A stretch of DNA of 36,761 nt, taken from assembly GCF_000525875.1 (NCBI RefSeq), contig NZ_AODF01000016.1:1-36761 (forward strand), given 5' to 3'. This stretch comes from Listeria floridensis FSL S10-1187 (lineage in GTDB: Bacteria; Bacillota; Bacilli; Lactobacillales; Listeriaceae). Made by a program: the position numbers and the translations under genes. The notes below the pieces were generated by a model, which worked only from the letters and a program-made list of their open reading frames with translations, was not told the origin of the DNA and made no database searches. Shown here in pieces: positions 1 through 9,036 of the stretch. Position 1 is the stretch's first letter. The number at the start of each line of letters is the position of its first letter.

Positions 1-2313
1 CCTTACAAGCTCAACCAAGCGAACTTGACTGGGAAATACGGTAAAGACATCTTCAAAGTACGTCTTGTGGTGAATGGCACCATCGTTCGTCAAGCTGAAA
101 TGGATGGCAACGGCAACTTCACCTTCCCAAATGTCGCGACCTTTATTCAACCTGGAGATACAGTAGAACTGGTTGGGGTGGATAGTCGTTACCAAGAGCA
201 AAAACGAATTCCTGTGAATGTTGATGATTCGATGAATTTCGACCTTACAGTCAATCAAAATCCATACATCATAGGTACATCTACAGCTCTTACAGGTACG
301 TATGGCAAAGATTTGTCTCGTGTACGCTTATCGGTCAACGGAAAGGTTGTTGCCCAAGCACAAACAGATGGTGCAGGCAATTACAACTTCCCGAACGCAG
401 CTCAGTTTATTACTTCTAACAGTGATGTAGTAAAAGTATTGGGTGTAGACAGCACATTTGCACAACGTGCAGAAACTCCAGTAAATGTTCAAGGTGGTCT
501 GGTCTATGATTACAGCCTAACAGCTGATCCTTACACGCTTAATCAAACGAACTTGACAGGGAAATATGGCAAAGATATCTTCAAAGTTCGCCTTGTGGTG
601 AATGGAACGATTGTGCGTCAAGCTGAAATGGATGGAAATGGCAACTATACCTTCCCAAACATCGCTTCTTATATTAAACCGAGCGATAAAGTGGAACTAG
701 TTGGAGTAGATAGTCGCTATCAAGAACAAAAGCGGATTCCAGTGACAGTTACTGATGCGACGGATTATAAATTAACAGTTGTTCAAAATCCATATATCGT
801 GGGAACATCGAAAGCGATCACAGGCACATATGGAAAAGATATCTCGAAAGTTCGTCTTTTTGTCAATGGAACAGTTGTTGCTCAAGCAACAACAGATAGT
901 GCAGGCAACTACAGCTTTGCAAATGCCGCTCAGTATATTAAGTCTGATCAAGATGTAGTGAAAGTGGTTGGTGTGGATAGCAGTTATGTCCAACGCGCTG
1001 AAGTAGCGGTTCCTGTTCAAGGAAGCATCGTGTATGATTATGCGTTAACCGTAGATCCTTATCGCTTGAATCAAGCAAATCTGACGGGAACTTACGGTAA
1101 AGACATTGCTCGTGTTCGTCTCTTCATTAATGGTGTGGTAGTTCGTCAAGCGGAAGTGGACGGAAACGGCAACTATACCTTCCCGAATATTGGATCAAGT
1201 ATTAAAGCTGGCGATAAAGTGGAAGTAGTAGGTGTCGACAGCCGCTTTGTAGAACAACAACGAATTCCTCTATCTGTAAATGAAAACTTGGATTATGCAC
1301 TAACGGTTGCTGAAAATCCATATACAATCGGGACATCAACAGCTCTATCCGGTACTTATGGAGAAGACATCAACCAAGTACGTCTCGTTGTGAATGGTAC
1401 AGTTGTGACGCAAGCACAACTAGATGGTAGCGGAAACTATACGATTCCAAATGCCGCTCAATTCATTAAAGCGGCGACAGATAATGTGCAAGTGGTTGGA
1501 GTAGATAAACAGTTTGTGCAACAAGCAAGTCAAACGGTAAATCTTGCCAGCAAACCAGTGGACTATGCGCTGACAGCGCCAGCTTCTTACGAACTAAAAG
1601 GCAAACAAATTACCGGAACTTACGGCAAAGACCTTACAGCTGTTCGTTTGCTTGTCAATGGCGAAATGAAAGTTCAGGCTCAACTAGATGGGAACGGGAA
1701 TTATACGTTTAACAACGTAGATTCTTTCATCACATCTGGCACAGATCAAGTAGTAGTAGTTGGCGTAGACAGCACGTATCAAGAACAAGCCCGTAAAACG
1801 ATTGCGGTAACTGTTCCTAAAGATTACACGCTAACTCAAGACAGCTATAAAATTGGTCAAGATGCCTTGACTGGGAAATATGGAGCGGATATCAAAGCCG
1901 TTCGTCTCTATAAAGACGGAGTCTTGTTGGTAAACCGTAATGTGGATGGAAGCGGAAGCTTCACCTTCCCAGAAGCTTATGCCCAAATCAAAGACGATGG
2001 CGCGAACTACGAAATCGTTGGGGTGGACGCATCCAATGTGGATCAAATCCGTATCCCAGTTGTAGTCAGCGGATCGCTTGATTTTGCAGCAACAGCAAAT
2101 CCTTATACACTGGGAGATGCAACAATTACAGGAACAGTAGGAGCAGATGTGAAACGTCTACAACTTGTTGTGAATGGCACCGTGAAACGCCTTGGCACAA
2201 TCTCCGGTAGTACTTTCTCTGTCAGCGGAGCAGGTATTGTCGCTGGCGATAAAGTAGAAATTTATGCACAAGACAGCCACTTCATCACACGTACAGTCAT
2301 CACTGTTCAGTAA
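1..2313 (+). CDS. Secreted Ig-like tandem-repeat protein, 5' end outside window
   Basis: The reading frame is open from base 1 and ends at TAA 2311-2313, so the N-terminus lies upstream of the window. The visible 770 residues are nine consecutive Ig-like units that begin with L/I-T/S-G-x-Y-G-K-D, continue with VRL-x-VNG and DGNGNYTF, and close with VGVDS. There is no LPXTG, GW or LysM element at the C-terminus, which ends in ITVQ, so the visible part shows no wall anchor; an anchor or signal peptide could be upstream. The same repeat type ends the next protein. The role is probably extracellular, either adhesive or as a spacer stalk. That is inference from the domain type; no catalytic part is visible. 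An intrinsic terminator follows at once, so the gene ends its own transcript. Confidence 0.85.
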   Translation, partial: PYKLNQANLTGKYGKDIFKVRLVVNGTIVRQAEMDGNGNFTFPNVATFIQPGDTVELVGVDSRYQEQKRIPVNVDDSMNFDLTVNQNPYIIGTSTALTGTYGKDLSRVRLSVNGKVVAQAQTDGAGNYNFPNAAQFITSNSDVVKVLGVDSTFAQRAETPVNVQGGLVYDYSLTADPYTLNQTNLTGKYGKDIFKVRLVVNGTIVRQAEMDGNGNYTFPNIASYIKPSDKVELVGVDSRYQEQKRIPVTVTDATDYKLTVVQNPYIVGTSKAITGTYGKDISKVRLFVNGTVVAQATTDSAGNYSFANAAQYIKSDQDVVKVVGVDSSYVQRAEVAVPVQGSIVYDYALTVDPYRLNQANLTGTYGKDIARVRLFINGVVVRQAEVDGNGNYTFPNIGSSIKAGDKVEVVGVDSRFVEQQRIPLSVNENLDYALTVAENPYTIGTSTALSGTYGEDINQVRLVVNGTVVTQAQLDGSGNYTIPNAAQFIKAATDNVQVVGVDKQFVQQASQTVNLASKPVDYALTAPASYELKGKQITGTYGKDLTAVRLLVNGEMKVQAQLDGNGNYTFNNVDSFITSGTDQVVVVGVDSTYQEQARKTIAVTVPKDYTLTQDSYKIGQDALTGKYGADIKAVRLYKDGVLLVNRNVDGSGSFTFPEAYAQIKDDGANYEIVGVDASNVDQIRIPVVVSGSLDFAATANPYTLGDATITGTVGADVKRLQLVVNGTVKRLGTISGSTFSVSGAGIVAGDKVEIYAQDSHFITRTVITVQ
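25..2313 (+). repeat. Nine tandem ~88-aa Ig-like repeats in two alternating subtypes
   Basis: The conserved L/I codon that opens each unit falls at 25, 289, 553, 817, 1081, 1345, 1609, 1867 and 2125. The spacing is exactly 264 bp six times, then 258 bp twice. Units 1, 3 and 5 share the ending VDSR-Y/F-x-EQ-x-RIPV, and units 2 and 4 share QRAE-x-V/P with an NPY-I-GTS linker in front, so the higher-order period is about 528 bp. Units 1 and 3 are almost identical in protein over their first 35 residues but differ at many third codon positions. Confidence 0.9.
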
Positions 2314-2337
2314 TTTTGAACATACCAATTGAATTAA

Positions 2338-2368
2338 GCCTCCCGCATCATGTGGGAGGCTCATTTTA
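2338..2368 (+). terminator. Intrinsic terminator after the repeat protein
   Basis: GCCTCCC (2338-2344) pairs perfectly with GGGAGGC (2354-2360) around a 9-nt loop and is followed by TCATTTTAT. It separates the repeat protein from the M60 gene. Confidence 0.8.
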
Positions 2369-2406
2369 TAAAATAAGCTAATATATCAAAAAGGGGAACT
2401 ACAATG

Positions 2407-2414
2407 AAAAAAAA
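2407..2414 (+). other. A8 tract at the M60 start codon (frame switch point)
   Basis: Eight A follow ATG 2404. With eight, the well-placed start 2404 reads out of frame with the peptidase. With seven it reads MKKMHF and continues in frame as a normal signal peptide. The tract is either a slippage-prone switch or a base-calling error. Confidence 0.6.
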
Positions 2415-3736
2415 TGCACTTTTCAGGTCTTATACTATTGATGCTCGTTCTTTGCTTTTGGATCACCCCTGTATCAAAAGAAGCAAGCGCAGCAGAGCCA
2501 TCCAATACTTTTGTAATACAAGGTAACGGAAAATTAATAGAAGAAAAAAACAGATTACAAAGAATTCGTACGGTTTCAGAACTCACTCCGACACAGTTTT
2601 ATGTAAAAAAAGGGGATCGTCTCACCTATAAAGTGTCCGGCGGAGATGGTACTCCATCAAGAGCCCTTATCGCAATCGGTACCGGAGGAACTAGTTCTGG
2701 AATCATAAAAAACAGAACTACTTATGACACACAACAAACGCTAACCGCAGATCGAGATGGTGTCGTTTCACTTATTAACGAACAGCCTTCGAGCCAATTA
2801 ACTTTTGAAATTATTTCAGGTGGATCAAGGATGCCCTTTTTCCGCTTAGGTGAAACAACAAATGCAGAATTCACTAATCAAATGAAACAATATAGTGCTT
2901 CTCCTTATGTTCAACTTGTTAGTAAATACGCATCTATTACAGTAAGCTATGCAAGCGCTGCTAAATATTTAACTAATCCCCAAGCATTAATGACTTACTA
3001 TGATCAATTTTTAGAAGCTCAAGATCGGATTGAAGGCATCTCTGTAACAGGTCGAAACGATTATGCAGCTATAGCATCTGGTCGCTACTATCATTATGTC
3101 GAGGCTAGTAGTGGTTACATGTATGCAACCAACGAATACATGGGCTTTTCTGGAGATGCTGCCTTAAGAAGACTACTTGGTGTCACTGATAAAACTTCTG
3201 CCACTGAACTTGGATGGGGAATTTGGCACGAAACGGGACATCAAAGGCAACTTAATGCAATGACCTGGGGACAGGGTGTTGAAGTAACCGTAAATATCTA
3301 TTCCTTAGCATCGGAGAAAGCTATTTCCGGAAGTTATGGTCGCCTTCATGACAGCTATCCCAATATTCAAAAGTATTTAGCTACTGACGATTCAACCAAA
3401 GATTATGATGCTCAAGATAATTTTGTAAAATTTGGTATGTTCGGTCAACTAATGGAAGTATTTGGCGATGAATTTTTCCCGCAGCTTCACCAAAAATATC
3501 GTTTACTAGGATCAGCCCCCTATAATGATGCTACCAAAAAGCAAACATTGATTGTTCAAACGTCTGAACTTGCACAAGTTAATTTAATACCTTTCTTTAA
3601 AAAATGGGGTATTGTTGCAGATTCAGCAACCGAGCAAGCTCTAACAAATTTACCAGAGCTCACTCAGCCGATCTGGTTAAATACGGATAAGGTTAAATAT
3701 CGACTTGAATTACCACAAAAAAAAATATATTCCTGA
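2414..3736 (+). CDS. M60 (enhancin-like) metallopeptidase domain, N-terminal part of a frame-split gene
   Basis: The open frame from ATG 2414 gives 440 residues: a hydrophobic export segment (residues 3-20) with an ASA-A type cleavage region, a beta-rich N-domain, then the gluzincin motif HETGH at residues 272-276 and a third zinc ligand candidate E290 in VEVTVNIYS, the HExxH...E arrangement of peptidase family M60. Members act on O-glycosylated proteins such as mucins, so a secreted glycoprotein-degrading role is likely (family knowledge). The ribosome binding site AAAAGGGGA (about 2389-2397) fits ATG 2404, not ATG 2414, which is about 17 nt away. From 2404 the frame is wrong unless one A is removed from the A8 tract, which would give a proper MKK signal peptide start. 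The frame stops at 3736 just after an A9 tract. Removing one A there joins it to the next frame, giving one protein of about 1401 residues. Confidence 0.75.
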   Translation: MHFSGLILLMLVLCFWITPVSKEASAAEPSNTFVIQGNGKLIEEKNRLQRIRTVSELTPTQFYVKKGDRLTYKVSGGDGTPSRALIAIGTGGTSSGIIKNRTTYDTQQTLTADRDGVVSLINEQPSSQLTFEIISGGSRMPFFRLGETTNAEFTNQMKQYSASPYVQLVSKYASITVSYASAAKYLTNPQALMTYYDQFLEAQDRIEGISVTGRNDYAAIASGRYYHYVEASSGYMYATNEYMGFSGDAALRRLLGVTDKTSATELGWGIWHETGHQRQLNAMTWGQGVEVTVNIYSLASEKAISGSYGRLHDSYPNIQKYLATDDSTKDYDAQDNFVKFGMFGQLMEVFGDEFFPQLHQKYRLLGSAPYNDATKKQTLIVQTSELAQVNLIPFFKKWGIVADSATEQALTNLPELTQPIWLNTDKVKYRLELPQKKIYS

Positions 3737-6611
3737 ATTGTTTTATTTTAAGAACAGACTAGTGAAAAGTATTAGTTCAACAAATAGTCAATTACGCATT
3801 GCCTTCAGTCCTGAATGGTTAACCGGCTATCGCTTTGTTGTAACCAAAAACGGAAACTATCTGGGCGAAGTAAATAATGCCGTACCGATCAATGGTACTA
3901 ATGCAACGGTAAGCGGTCAGTATATTTATACAATAAATACACCTATCTTATCAACAGATATTTTCCAAGTAGAAGCTCGCTATGAAGGTTCCCATCTCAT
4001 AACCACTCATCAAGGGCAATCAACAGGACCTGTTCCCGTCGCTCCTCCAGAAGTTAACGCTATTACTAGTAACGATACAATCGTGACTGGAAAAGCTAAA
4101 GCTGGCTCTGAAGTTGTTATCTATGCTAATAATGTGCAAATTGCACATGGAACCGCCGTTGCAAATGGTAATTTCAGTATTGTCATTCCGACACAGAGTG
4201 CTGGAACAACCATCAAAGTAACAGCTACAAACTCAGAAGGAATCACCAGTCCAGCTACTACTCTTACAGTTAAAGCGGCTGCAATTTCAGTAATTAAACC
4301 TACCGTCGCGCCAATTTCTGATGTCGATACGCTTGTAACTGGGAAGACTTCTCCAAACGCATCGGTAAAAGTCATGAATGGCAACAATACGCTTGCAGAA
4401 GGTATCACAAACGCGAATGGTGATTTTAGCATTGTTATTCCGAAACAAAAAGCTGGAACAGTACTTTCGATCCTTGCATTGATTGATACTACGACTTCTG
4501 ATGCAACAGTTGTCACAGTTAGTGACAAAACACCTCCTAATGCTCCAAGTGTAAATTCTGTGAAAGAAAAAGACACGATTATCACAGGGAAAACTGAAGC
4601 AAATGCAACAATTCAAATTTCTATAAATGGAAACAAAATTGCAGAGGGAAAAGCGGATGCAAGTGGTCAGTTCTCGGTTAATATTTCTTCTCAAAAAGAG
4701 GGAACCATCTTAAGTGTGACGGCAACTGATGCAGCTGGAAATACAAGCGTGGTAAAAATGGTGACGGTAGAAAGCGCCCCTCTTGAAGCACCTACACTTA
4801 AACCAGTCGGCGATAGTGATACGTTTATTGAAGGAACTGCCACACCAGGTGCGAGTATCGAAATCTCCATCCCGCACACAAGCGGAGGTACTTCTATTTT
4901 TGAAGGAAGTGCAGACGCAACTGGCAACTTTAAAATCGTTATTCCAAAACAACAAGCCGGCACTGTCATTACTGTCATCGCAAGTAAAGACGGTCTTTCA
5001 AGTACAAAAGTAACAGTAAAAGTGAGCGATAATACTCCTCCAGTTAAAGCAACGATCGATCCACTCACAGAAGATTCTACTGTTGTTTCGGGAACAGCTG
5101 AGCCGAATGCTACAATCATCGTCTATGACACGTTTGGAAATATAATTGCGGCAGGTGGTTCGGATGCAAGCGGTCGTTATCAAGTGATCATCGTGAAGCA
5201 AGTAGTGAACTCGGTGATTCAAATTTCCGTTATGGATAGCGCTGGTAATATGAGCGAACGAGCTAGCCGCATTGTATCATCAGCTAAAATTTCGGCGCCA
5301 ACGGTGAATCCGGTATCTGATAAAGACACTGTTGTGAGCGGTAAGGCTACTTCGAATGCTACGATTACACTGCAAATTCCGCAAAAAGATGGAGGAAGCC
5401 TCGATTATGAAGGAAAAGCAGATGCGGATGGCAACTTCCAAATTACGGTTGCACCTATTCAAGCAGGTTCTGTGATTCAAGTAACGGCCGCTTTGAATGG
5501 TAAAACTTCGGATAAGGTAAGCGTTACTGTAACGGAAACAGTAAAAACAGATTACAATTTGACGGTTCCAAGTGAATACGAACTTGGAAATACAACAATT
5601 TCCGGTACGTTCGGCAAAGATATCTTTAAGGTTCGACTTTGGGTGAACGGGAAAGTTGTTGCCCAAGCTACGACGGATACGAACGGCAACTACACTTTTG
5701 CAAATGTCAGTCAGTATGTTTCCAAGAAAACTGATTTGATTGAAATTGTTGGGGTTGATAAGAATTACGGGGAACAAATTCGCAAGGCTATTTCGGTAAC
5801 AGGTGAAGAAGCCGCGGACTATTCTCTTTCCACTCCGAATAGCTATACGCTTGGAAACAAAACTATCTCTGGCACATTCGGCAAGGATATTTCGAAGGTT
5901 CGACTTTGGGTGAACGGCAAGGTTGTTCTCCAAGCTGCGACAGACGCAAACGGAAACTATACGCTTAATAATGTTCAGCAGTTCATCACAAATGCAAGTG
6001 ATCTTGTAGAAATCGTTGGGGTTGACAGCCGCTACGTCGAACAAACTCGTAAAGCTATCACTGTTTCTGGCAATGCTACTTTTGATTACTCGCTTACGAC
6101 ACCAAGCAGCTACACAATCGGCGCAAACTCGGTTAGTGGAACTTTCGGCAAAGATATCGCTAAAGTTCGGCTTTGGGTAAATGGAAAAGTGGTTTTACAG
6201 GCCACAACAGATAGTAACGGAAACTACACGTTAACCAACATCAAGCAATTTATTTCCAGTCCAAGTGATGTTGTCGAAATCGTCGGCGTTGACAGCCGTT
6301 ATGTGGAACAAGCACGCAAAGCAGTTCCGGTGAAAGGTGAGGAAGTGATCGACTTTTCGCTTACGGTCAATCAAAACCCTTACACGATCGGAAGCTCCAC
6401 AATTTTGACGGGAACATTTGGCAAGAGTTTATCAAAAGTTCGTCTCTTTGTGAACGGTTCTGTTGTTGCTCAAGCTACAACGGACGCGAACGGAAACTAC
6501 ACATTCACAAATGCAGCACGTTTTATTACTTCAAAAACAGATGTGGTTCAAGTTGTGGCGGTGGATGCGCAGTATATCCAACGCGCAAGCCGCTCTGTCT
6601 TCGTCCAGTAA
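3705..6611 (+). CDS. C-terminal part of the M60 protein: Ig-like domain stalk
   Basis: This frame is open from TTG 3705, but no ribosome binding site precedes it, so it is probably translated only as the continuation of the M60 frame. The frames overlap at 3705-3736 and join if one A is removed from the A9 tract. Residues ~1-110 are a linker domain. Residues ~111-610 hold six bacterial Ig-like domains of the Big_6 type, each with V-x-DxDT-x-VxG near the start, ADA-x-G-xF in the middle, and Q-x-AG-x-VI-x-VTA towards the end. Residues ~611-968 hold four repeats of the TFGKD-VRLWVNGKVV type shared with the upstream neighbour. No LPXTG or other wall anchor is present; the end is VFVQ. The likely role is to hold or target the peptidase outside the cell. 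A perfect hairpin terminator follows. Confidence 0.75.
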   Translation: MNYHKKKYIPELFYFKNRLVKSISSTNSQLRIAFSPEWLTGYRFVVTKNGNYLGEVNNAVPINGTNATVSGQYIYTINTPILSTDIFQVEARYEGSHLITTHQGQSTGPVPVAPPEVNAITSNDTIVTGKAKAGSEVVIYANNVQIAHGTAVANGNFSIVIPTQSAGTTIKVTATNSEGITSPATTLTVKAAAISVIKPTVAPISDVDTLVTGKTSPNASVKVMNGNNTLAEGITNANGDFSIVIPKQKAGTVLSILALIDTTTSDATVVTVSDKTPPNAPSVNSVKEKDTIITGKTEANATIQISINGNKIAEGKADASGQFSVNISSQKEGTILSVTATDAAGNTSVVKMVTVESAPLEAPTLKPVGDSDTFIEGTATPGASIEISIPHTSGGTSIFEGSADATGNFKIVIPKQQAGTVITVIASKDGLSSTKVTVKVSDNTPPVKATIDPLTEDSTVVSGTAEPNATIIVYDTFGNIIAAGGSDASGRYQVIIVKQVVNSVIQISVMDSAGNMSERASRIVSSAKISAPTVNPVSDKDTVVSGKATSNATITLQIPQKDGGSLDYEGKADADGNFQITVAPIQAGSVIQVTAALNGKTSDKVSVTVTETVKTDYNLTVPSEYELGNTTISGTFGKDIFKVRLWVNGKVVAQATTDTNGNYTFANVSQYVSKKTDLIEIVGVDKNYGEQIRKAISVTGEEAADYSLSTPNSYTLGNKTISGTFGKDISKVRLWVNGKVVLQAATDANGNYTLNNVQQFITNASDLVEIVGVDSRYVEQTRKAITVSGNATFDYSLTTPSSYTIGANSVSGTFGKDIAKVRLWVNGKVVLQATTDSNGNYTLTNIKQFISSPSDVVEIVGVDSRYVEQARKAVPVKGEEVIDFSLTVNQNPYTIGSSTILTGTFGKSLSKVRLFVNGSVVAQATTDANGNYTFTNAARFITSKTDVVQVVAVDAQYIQRASRSVFVQ
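3717..3725 (+). other. A9 tract at the break between M60 and Ig-like frames
   Basis: Nine A lie in CAC-A9-TATAT. With nine, the peptidase frame ends in KKIYS-stop at 3736. With eight (or eleven) it enters the Ig-like frame. Transcriptional or replication slippage at such a run could make both the short enzyme and the full-length form. A base-calling error is the alternative. Confidence 0.6.
5535..6611 (+). repeat. Four Ig-like repeats of the same family as at 25-2313
   Basis: The opening I/V/L codons lie at 5598, 5865, 6132 and 6405, spacing 267, 267 and 273 bp. Motifs are SGTFGKD, VRLWVNGKVV, TDxNGNYT and EIVGVDSRYVEQ. The last unit is of the alternate subtype, with an NPYTIGSST linker and QRASRSV ending, matching the even-numbered units of the first protein. 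Confidence 0.85.
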
Positions 6612-6629
6612 CTCACTAAAAAATAAGCA

Positions 6630-6664
6630 AAAAACCCAGCAGGCATGCGCCTGCTGGGTTTTTC
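6630..6664 (+). terminator. Intrinsic terminator after the M60/Ig gene
   Basis: CCCAGCAGG (6635-6643) and CCTGCTGGG (6650-6658) form a perfect stem, with a T-run on the + side and an A-run on the other, so it can also serve the convergent SDR gene on the minus strand. Confidence 0.9.
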
Positions 6665-6695
6665 ATAAGTGAATCAAATTTCGCTTTCGTTTTCC

Positions 6696-7472
6696 TCACA
6701 CGATTGAAAATCCACCGTCTACGATAATATGCTGACTTGTTACGTAGCTGGAAGCATCTGAAGACAAGTAAATAATCGTGCCGTTTAGTTCGCCCTTTCG
6801 TCCTGGGCGCGACGCCGGTGTCAAACTGTTATAAAGATTCATAAATCCTTCGTGTTTAAAAAGAGAATCCGCCGTCATTTCCGACTCAAATAGTCCCGGT
6901 CCGATCGAATTCACCGTAATATTATCTTCCATGTAAGTTGCAGCCATTCCCATCGTAAGGCCGCGCACAGCCGCTTTAGAAGCATTGTAAGCATGTCTTG
7001 CAAGGTCTGGCCCTTTATCTGCTACAATCGCATTGATTGATGCAATATTAACGATTTTCCCATATTTTTGTTCTTTCATTTGCGGCACGATGTATTTCGA
7101 CATCAAATAAATCCCCTTCACATTGATGTCCATCGATTTTTCCCAGTCTTCTGTTGGCAGTTCATGAACTGCACCGCGAAATGCTACACCTGCATTATTA
7201 AGTAAAATATCCACTTTAGAGAACGCTTTCAAAATTTCTTCTGAAGCTGCCTTCACACTTTCTTCATCTCCAACATCACACGCAATTGCGACAGCTTTTC
7301 TTCCCTTTGCCGTAATTTCTTTTGCTAGCTCATCAAGCTTATCTTTTCGTCTTGCAAGCAGCGCAACATCTGCCCCATAATCCGCATAGCTAAGCGCTGC
7401 ATCTCTTCCAAGTCCACTTGAAGCCCCAGTTACTACCGCCACTTTTCCAGTTAAATCAAACATGTTATTCAT
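6696..7472 (-). CDS. SDR-family oxidoreductase (gluconate 5-dehydrogenase-like)
   Basis: A complete classical short-chain dehydrogenase of 258 residues. The dinucleotide-binding motif TGASSGLG is at residues 15-22, NNAG at 92-95, catalytic S145, and Y162-x3-K166. A D/RR pattern after strand 2 (ARRKDK) suggests NADP preference, which is inference. The family interconverts sugar acids, polyols or ketoacyl groups. The sequence resembles gluconate 5-dehydrogenases, but the substrate cannot be fixed from motifs. Start 7472 has AAGGAGG six bases upstream. The gene stands alone between two terminators, and a cre-like box lies about 45 bp upstream, fitting a carbon-source-controlled catabolic enzyme. 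Confidence 0.88.
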   Translation of the reverse strand: MNNMFDLTGKVAVVTGASSGLGRDAALSYADYGADVALLARRKDKLDELAKEITAKGRKAVAIACDVGDEESVKAASEEILKAFSKVDILLNNAGVAFRGAVHELPTEDWEKSMDINVKGIYLMSKYIVPQMKEQKYGKIVNIASINAIVADKGPDLARHAYNASKAAVRGLTMGMAATYMEDNITVNSIGPGLFESEMTADSLFKHEGFMNLYNSLTPASRPGRKGELNGTIIYLSSDASSYVTSQHIIVDGGFSIV

Positions 7473-7515
7473 TGTTTGCCTCCTTTGTAATCGTGCTTAC
7501 TTCTATCATACTAAA

Positions 7516-7529
7516 TGTAAGCGCTTTAA
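7516..7529 (-). promoter_or_regulatory. cre (CcpA) box upstream of the SDR gene
   Basis: TGTAAGCGCTTTAA closely matches the CcpA operator (TGNAANCGNTNNCA-type core, near-palindromic GTAAGCGCTT). It lies 44-57 bp before the SDR start, where binding would overlap the promoter, so glucose repression is likely. Confidence 0.7.
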
Positions 7530-7555
7530 TAAAGGGTTTTTTTTATTTATTTTAT

Positions 7556-7598
7556 GTAAAAAAAGAGCCGCCTAGCATTTCCTTCGGCAGCTCTTTCT
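7556..7598 (-). terminator. Intrinsic terminator of the APC transporter gene
   Basis: On the minus strand AAAGAGCTGCC pairs with GGCGGCTCTTT (one G-U), followed by a T-run. It lies four bases after the transporter stop codon. Confidence 0.85.
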
Positions 7599-7601
7599 CC
7601 C

Positions 7602-8966
7602 TTACAAATCAGTCTTCCTAAGCTCTGAATGCTTTCTGCCGTATAAGAAGTATACGCAAAGTCCGACGACAAACCAAATCGCGAATGAAAGCCACGTGAC
7701 TTTCGATAAATTCAGCATCAAATAGACACAAAGAACAAAGGATAAAATCGGAATGAATGGATAGAGCGGTGTCTTAAAGCCAGAATCCGGAATATCCTTG
7801 TTGCGTCGCAAGAATAGAATGCCAAGCGAGACCATCGAAAAGGCAAACAGTGTTCCAATATTGATCAAGGCTGCAAGATCCGCAAGCGGGACAATTCCTG
7901 CCACAAGCCCCATCAAAAACGCGAAAATGAGCGTATTCTTAACCGGCGTATTTTTCTTATTTACCTTAGCAAACGTTTTTGGAAGAAGTCCATCACGACC
8001 CATTGCAAAGATGAGGCGCGTTCCACCGTAAGACATAACAAGAATAACCGTCGTCATTCCAACGATTGCTCCAAGCGAAAGCAAACCAGCAATCCAGTTA
8101 AGGTTAAGGTACTGTAAAGCAAAGGCAACTGGTGCGCTTACACCAACAAGCTTATCGTATGAAATAACACCTGTTAGGACTGCCGAAAGCAGAATATAAA
8201 GTAGCGTACAAACGGCTAGCGAAGCAATAATCCCAATTGGCATGTTGCGTTGCGGATTTTTCACTTCCTCAGAAGCTGTCGAAACAGCATCAAAGCCGAT
8301 ATAAGCAAAGAATACCATCGAAGCCCCCGTAATAACTCCGTTAAATCCAAAAGGTAAAAACGGCGTCCAATTATCAGGCTTAACATAAAATGCCCCAACG
8401 ACAATAAATAGGACAACTACCGCTATCTTAATCAGCACCATTAAGTTATTAACACGTGTTGATTCTCTAATTCCAAGGCTTAGGAGTATCCCGATAACAA
8501 CTACAATTAGAAAGGCAGGAATATCAAAATACGTCCCGTTAGCTGGATTATACGAACCTGAAATGGCAGCAGGAATATGTAAATTAAAGCCTTCAAGCAA
8601 GCTCTTCACATAAGAAGACCAACCACTTGCAATGGCAGCAACCGCAAGACCGTATTCAAGTAGCAGCGACCAGCCTAGAATCCAAGCAATTCCTTCACCA
8701 AAAACATGATAGCTGTATGTATAGGCACTTCCAGCTACCGGTAATTTCGATGCGAATTCAGAATAGCAAAGTGCCGCCAGACAGCAGGCAATACCTGCGA
8801 TGATAAACGAAAGCATGATACCTGGTCCCGCAACAATTGAAGCAACTTCCCCCGGCAAGATGAAAATCCCACCGCCAACCACAGCCCCAACACCAAGCAT
8901 CGTTAAATCGAACGGTCCGAGAGTTTTATTTAGATGCACTGTATTTTCTGTATCTTGCTTGAACAC
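7602..8966 (-). CDS. APC-superfamily amino-acid permease
   Basis: About 454 residues with 12 predicted membrane segments. The N-terminal signature LGVGAVVGGGIFILPG corresponds to the broken helix 1 substrate site of the cationic amino-acid/YfnA-type transporters, and FFAYIGFDAVSTASEE in helix 6 is the family's second signature. It probably imports an amino acid by cation symport or exchange. The start is uncertain: GTG 8966 has no good ribosome binding site. GGGAGGGG sits six bases before a GTG at 8997, which would add 11 residues, but only if the T8 run (minus strand) between them had nine T. The gene is monocistronic, with a terminator directly downstream. Confidence 0.85.
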   Translation of the reverse strand: MFKQDTENTVHLNKTLGPFDLTMLGVGAVVGGGIFILPGEVASIVAGPGIMLSFIIAGIACCLAALCYSEFASKLPVAGSAYTYSYHVFGEGIAWILGWSLLLEYGLAVAAIASGWSSYVKSLLEGFNLHIPAAISGSYNPANGTYFDIPAFLIVVVIGILLSLGIRESTRVNNLMVLIKIAVVVLFIVVGAFYVKPDNWTPFLPFGFNGVITGASMVFFAYIGFDAVSTASEEVKNPQRNMPIGIIASLAVCTLLYILLSAVLTGVISYDKLVGVSAPVAFALQYLNLNWIAGLLSLGAIVGMTTVILVMSYGGTRLIFAMGRDGLLPKTFAKVNKKNTPVKNTLIFAFLMGLVAGIVPLADLAALINIGTLFAFSMVSLGILFLRRNKDIPDSGFKTPLYPFIPILSFVLCVYLMLNLSKVTWLSFAIWFVVGLCVYFLYGRKHSELRKTDL

Positions 8967-9036
8967 CTTACGCTTAAAAAAAAGAATTTCCTCCCACTAT
9001 TAACCCCTCCCAAATTATCGAATTATTAGATAGTTA

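Noticed and set aside
25..2313. Regularly spaced repeats that might suggest a CRISPR array
   Set aside because: The period is 264 bp, the repeats are coding and conserved in protein over their whole length, and there are no short identical repeats with unique spacers.
4121..5222. Long minus-strand open frames opposite the Ig-like domains
   Set aside because: They are mirror frames of a low-complexity Thr/Val/Ala-rich coding region, have no ribosome sites and show no recognisable domains.
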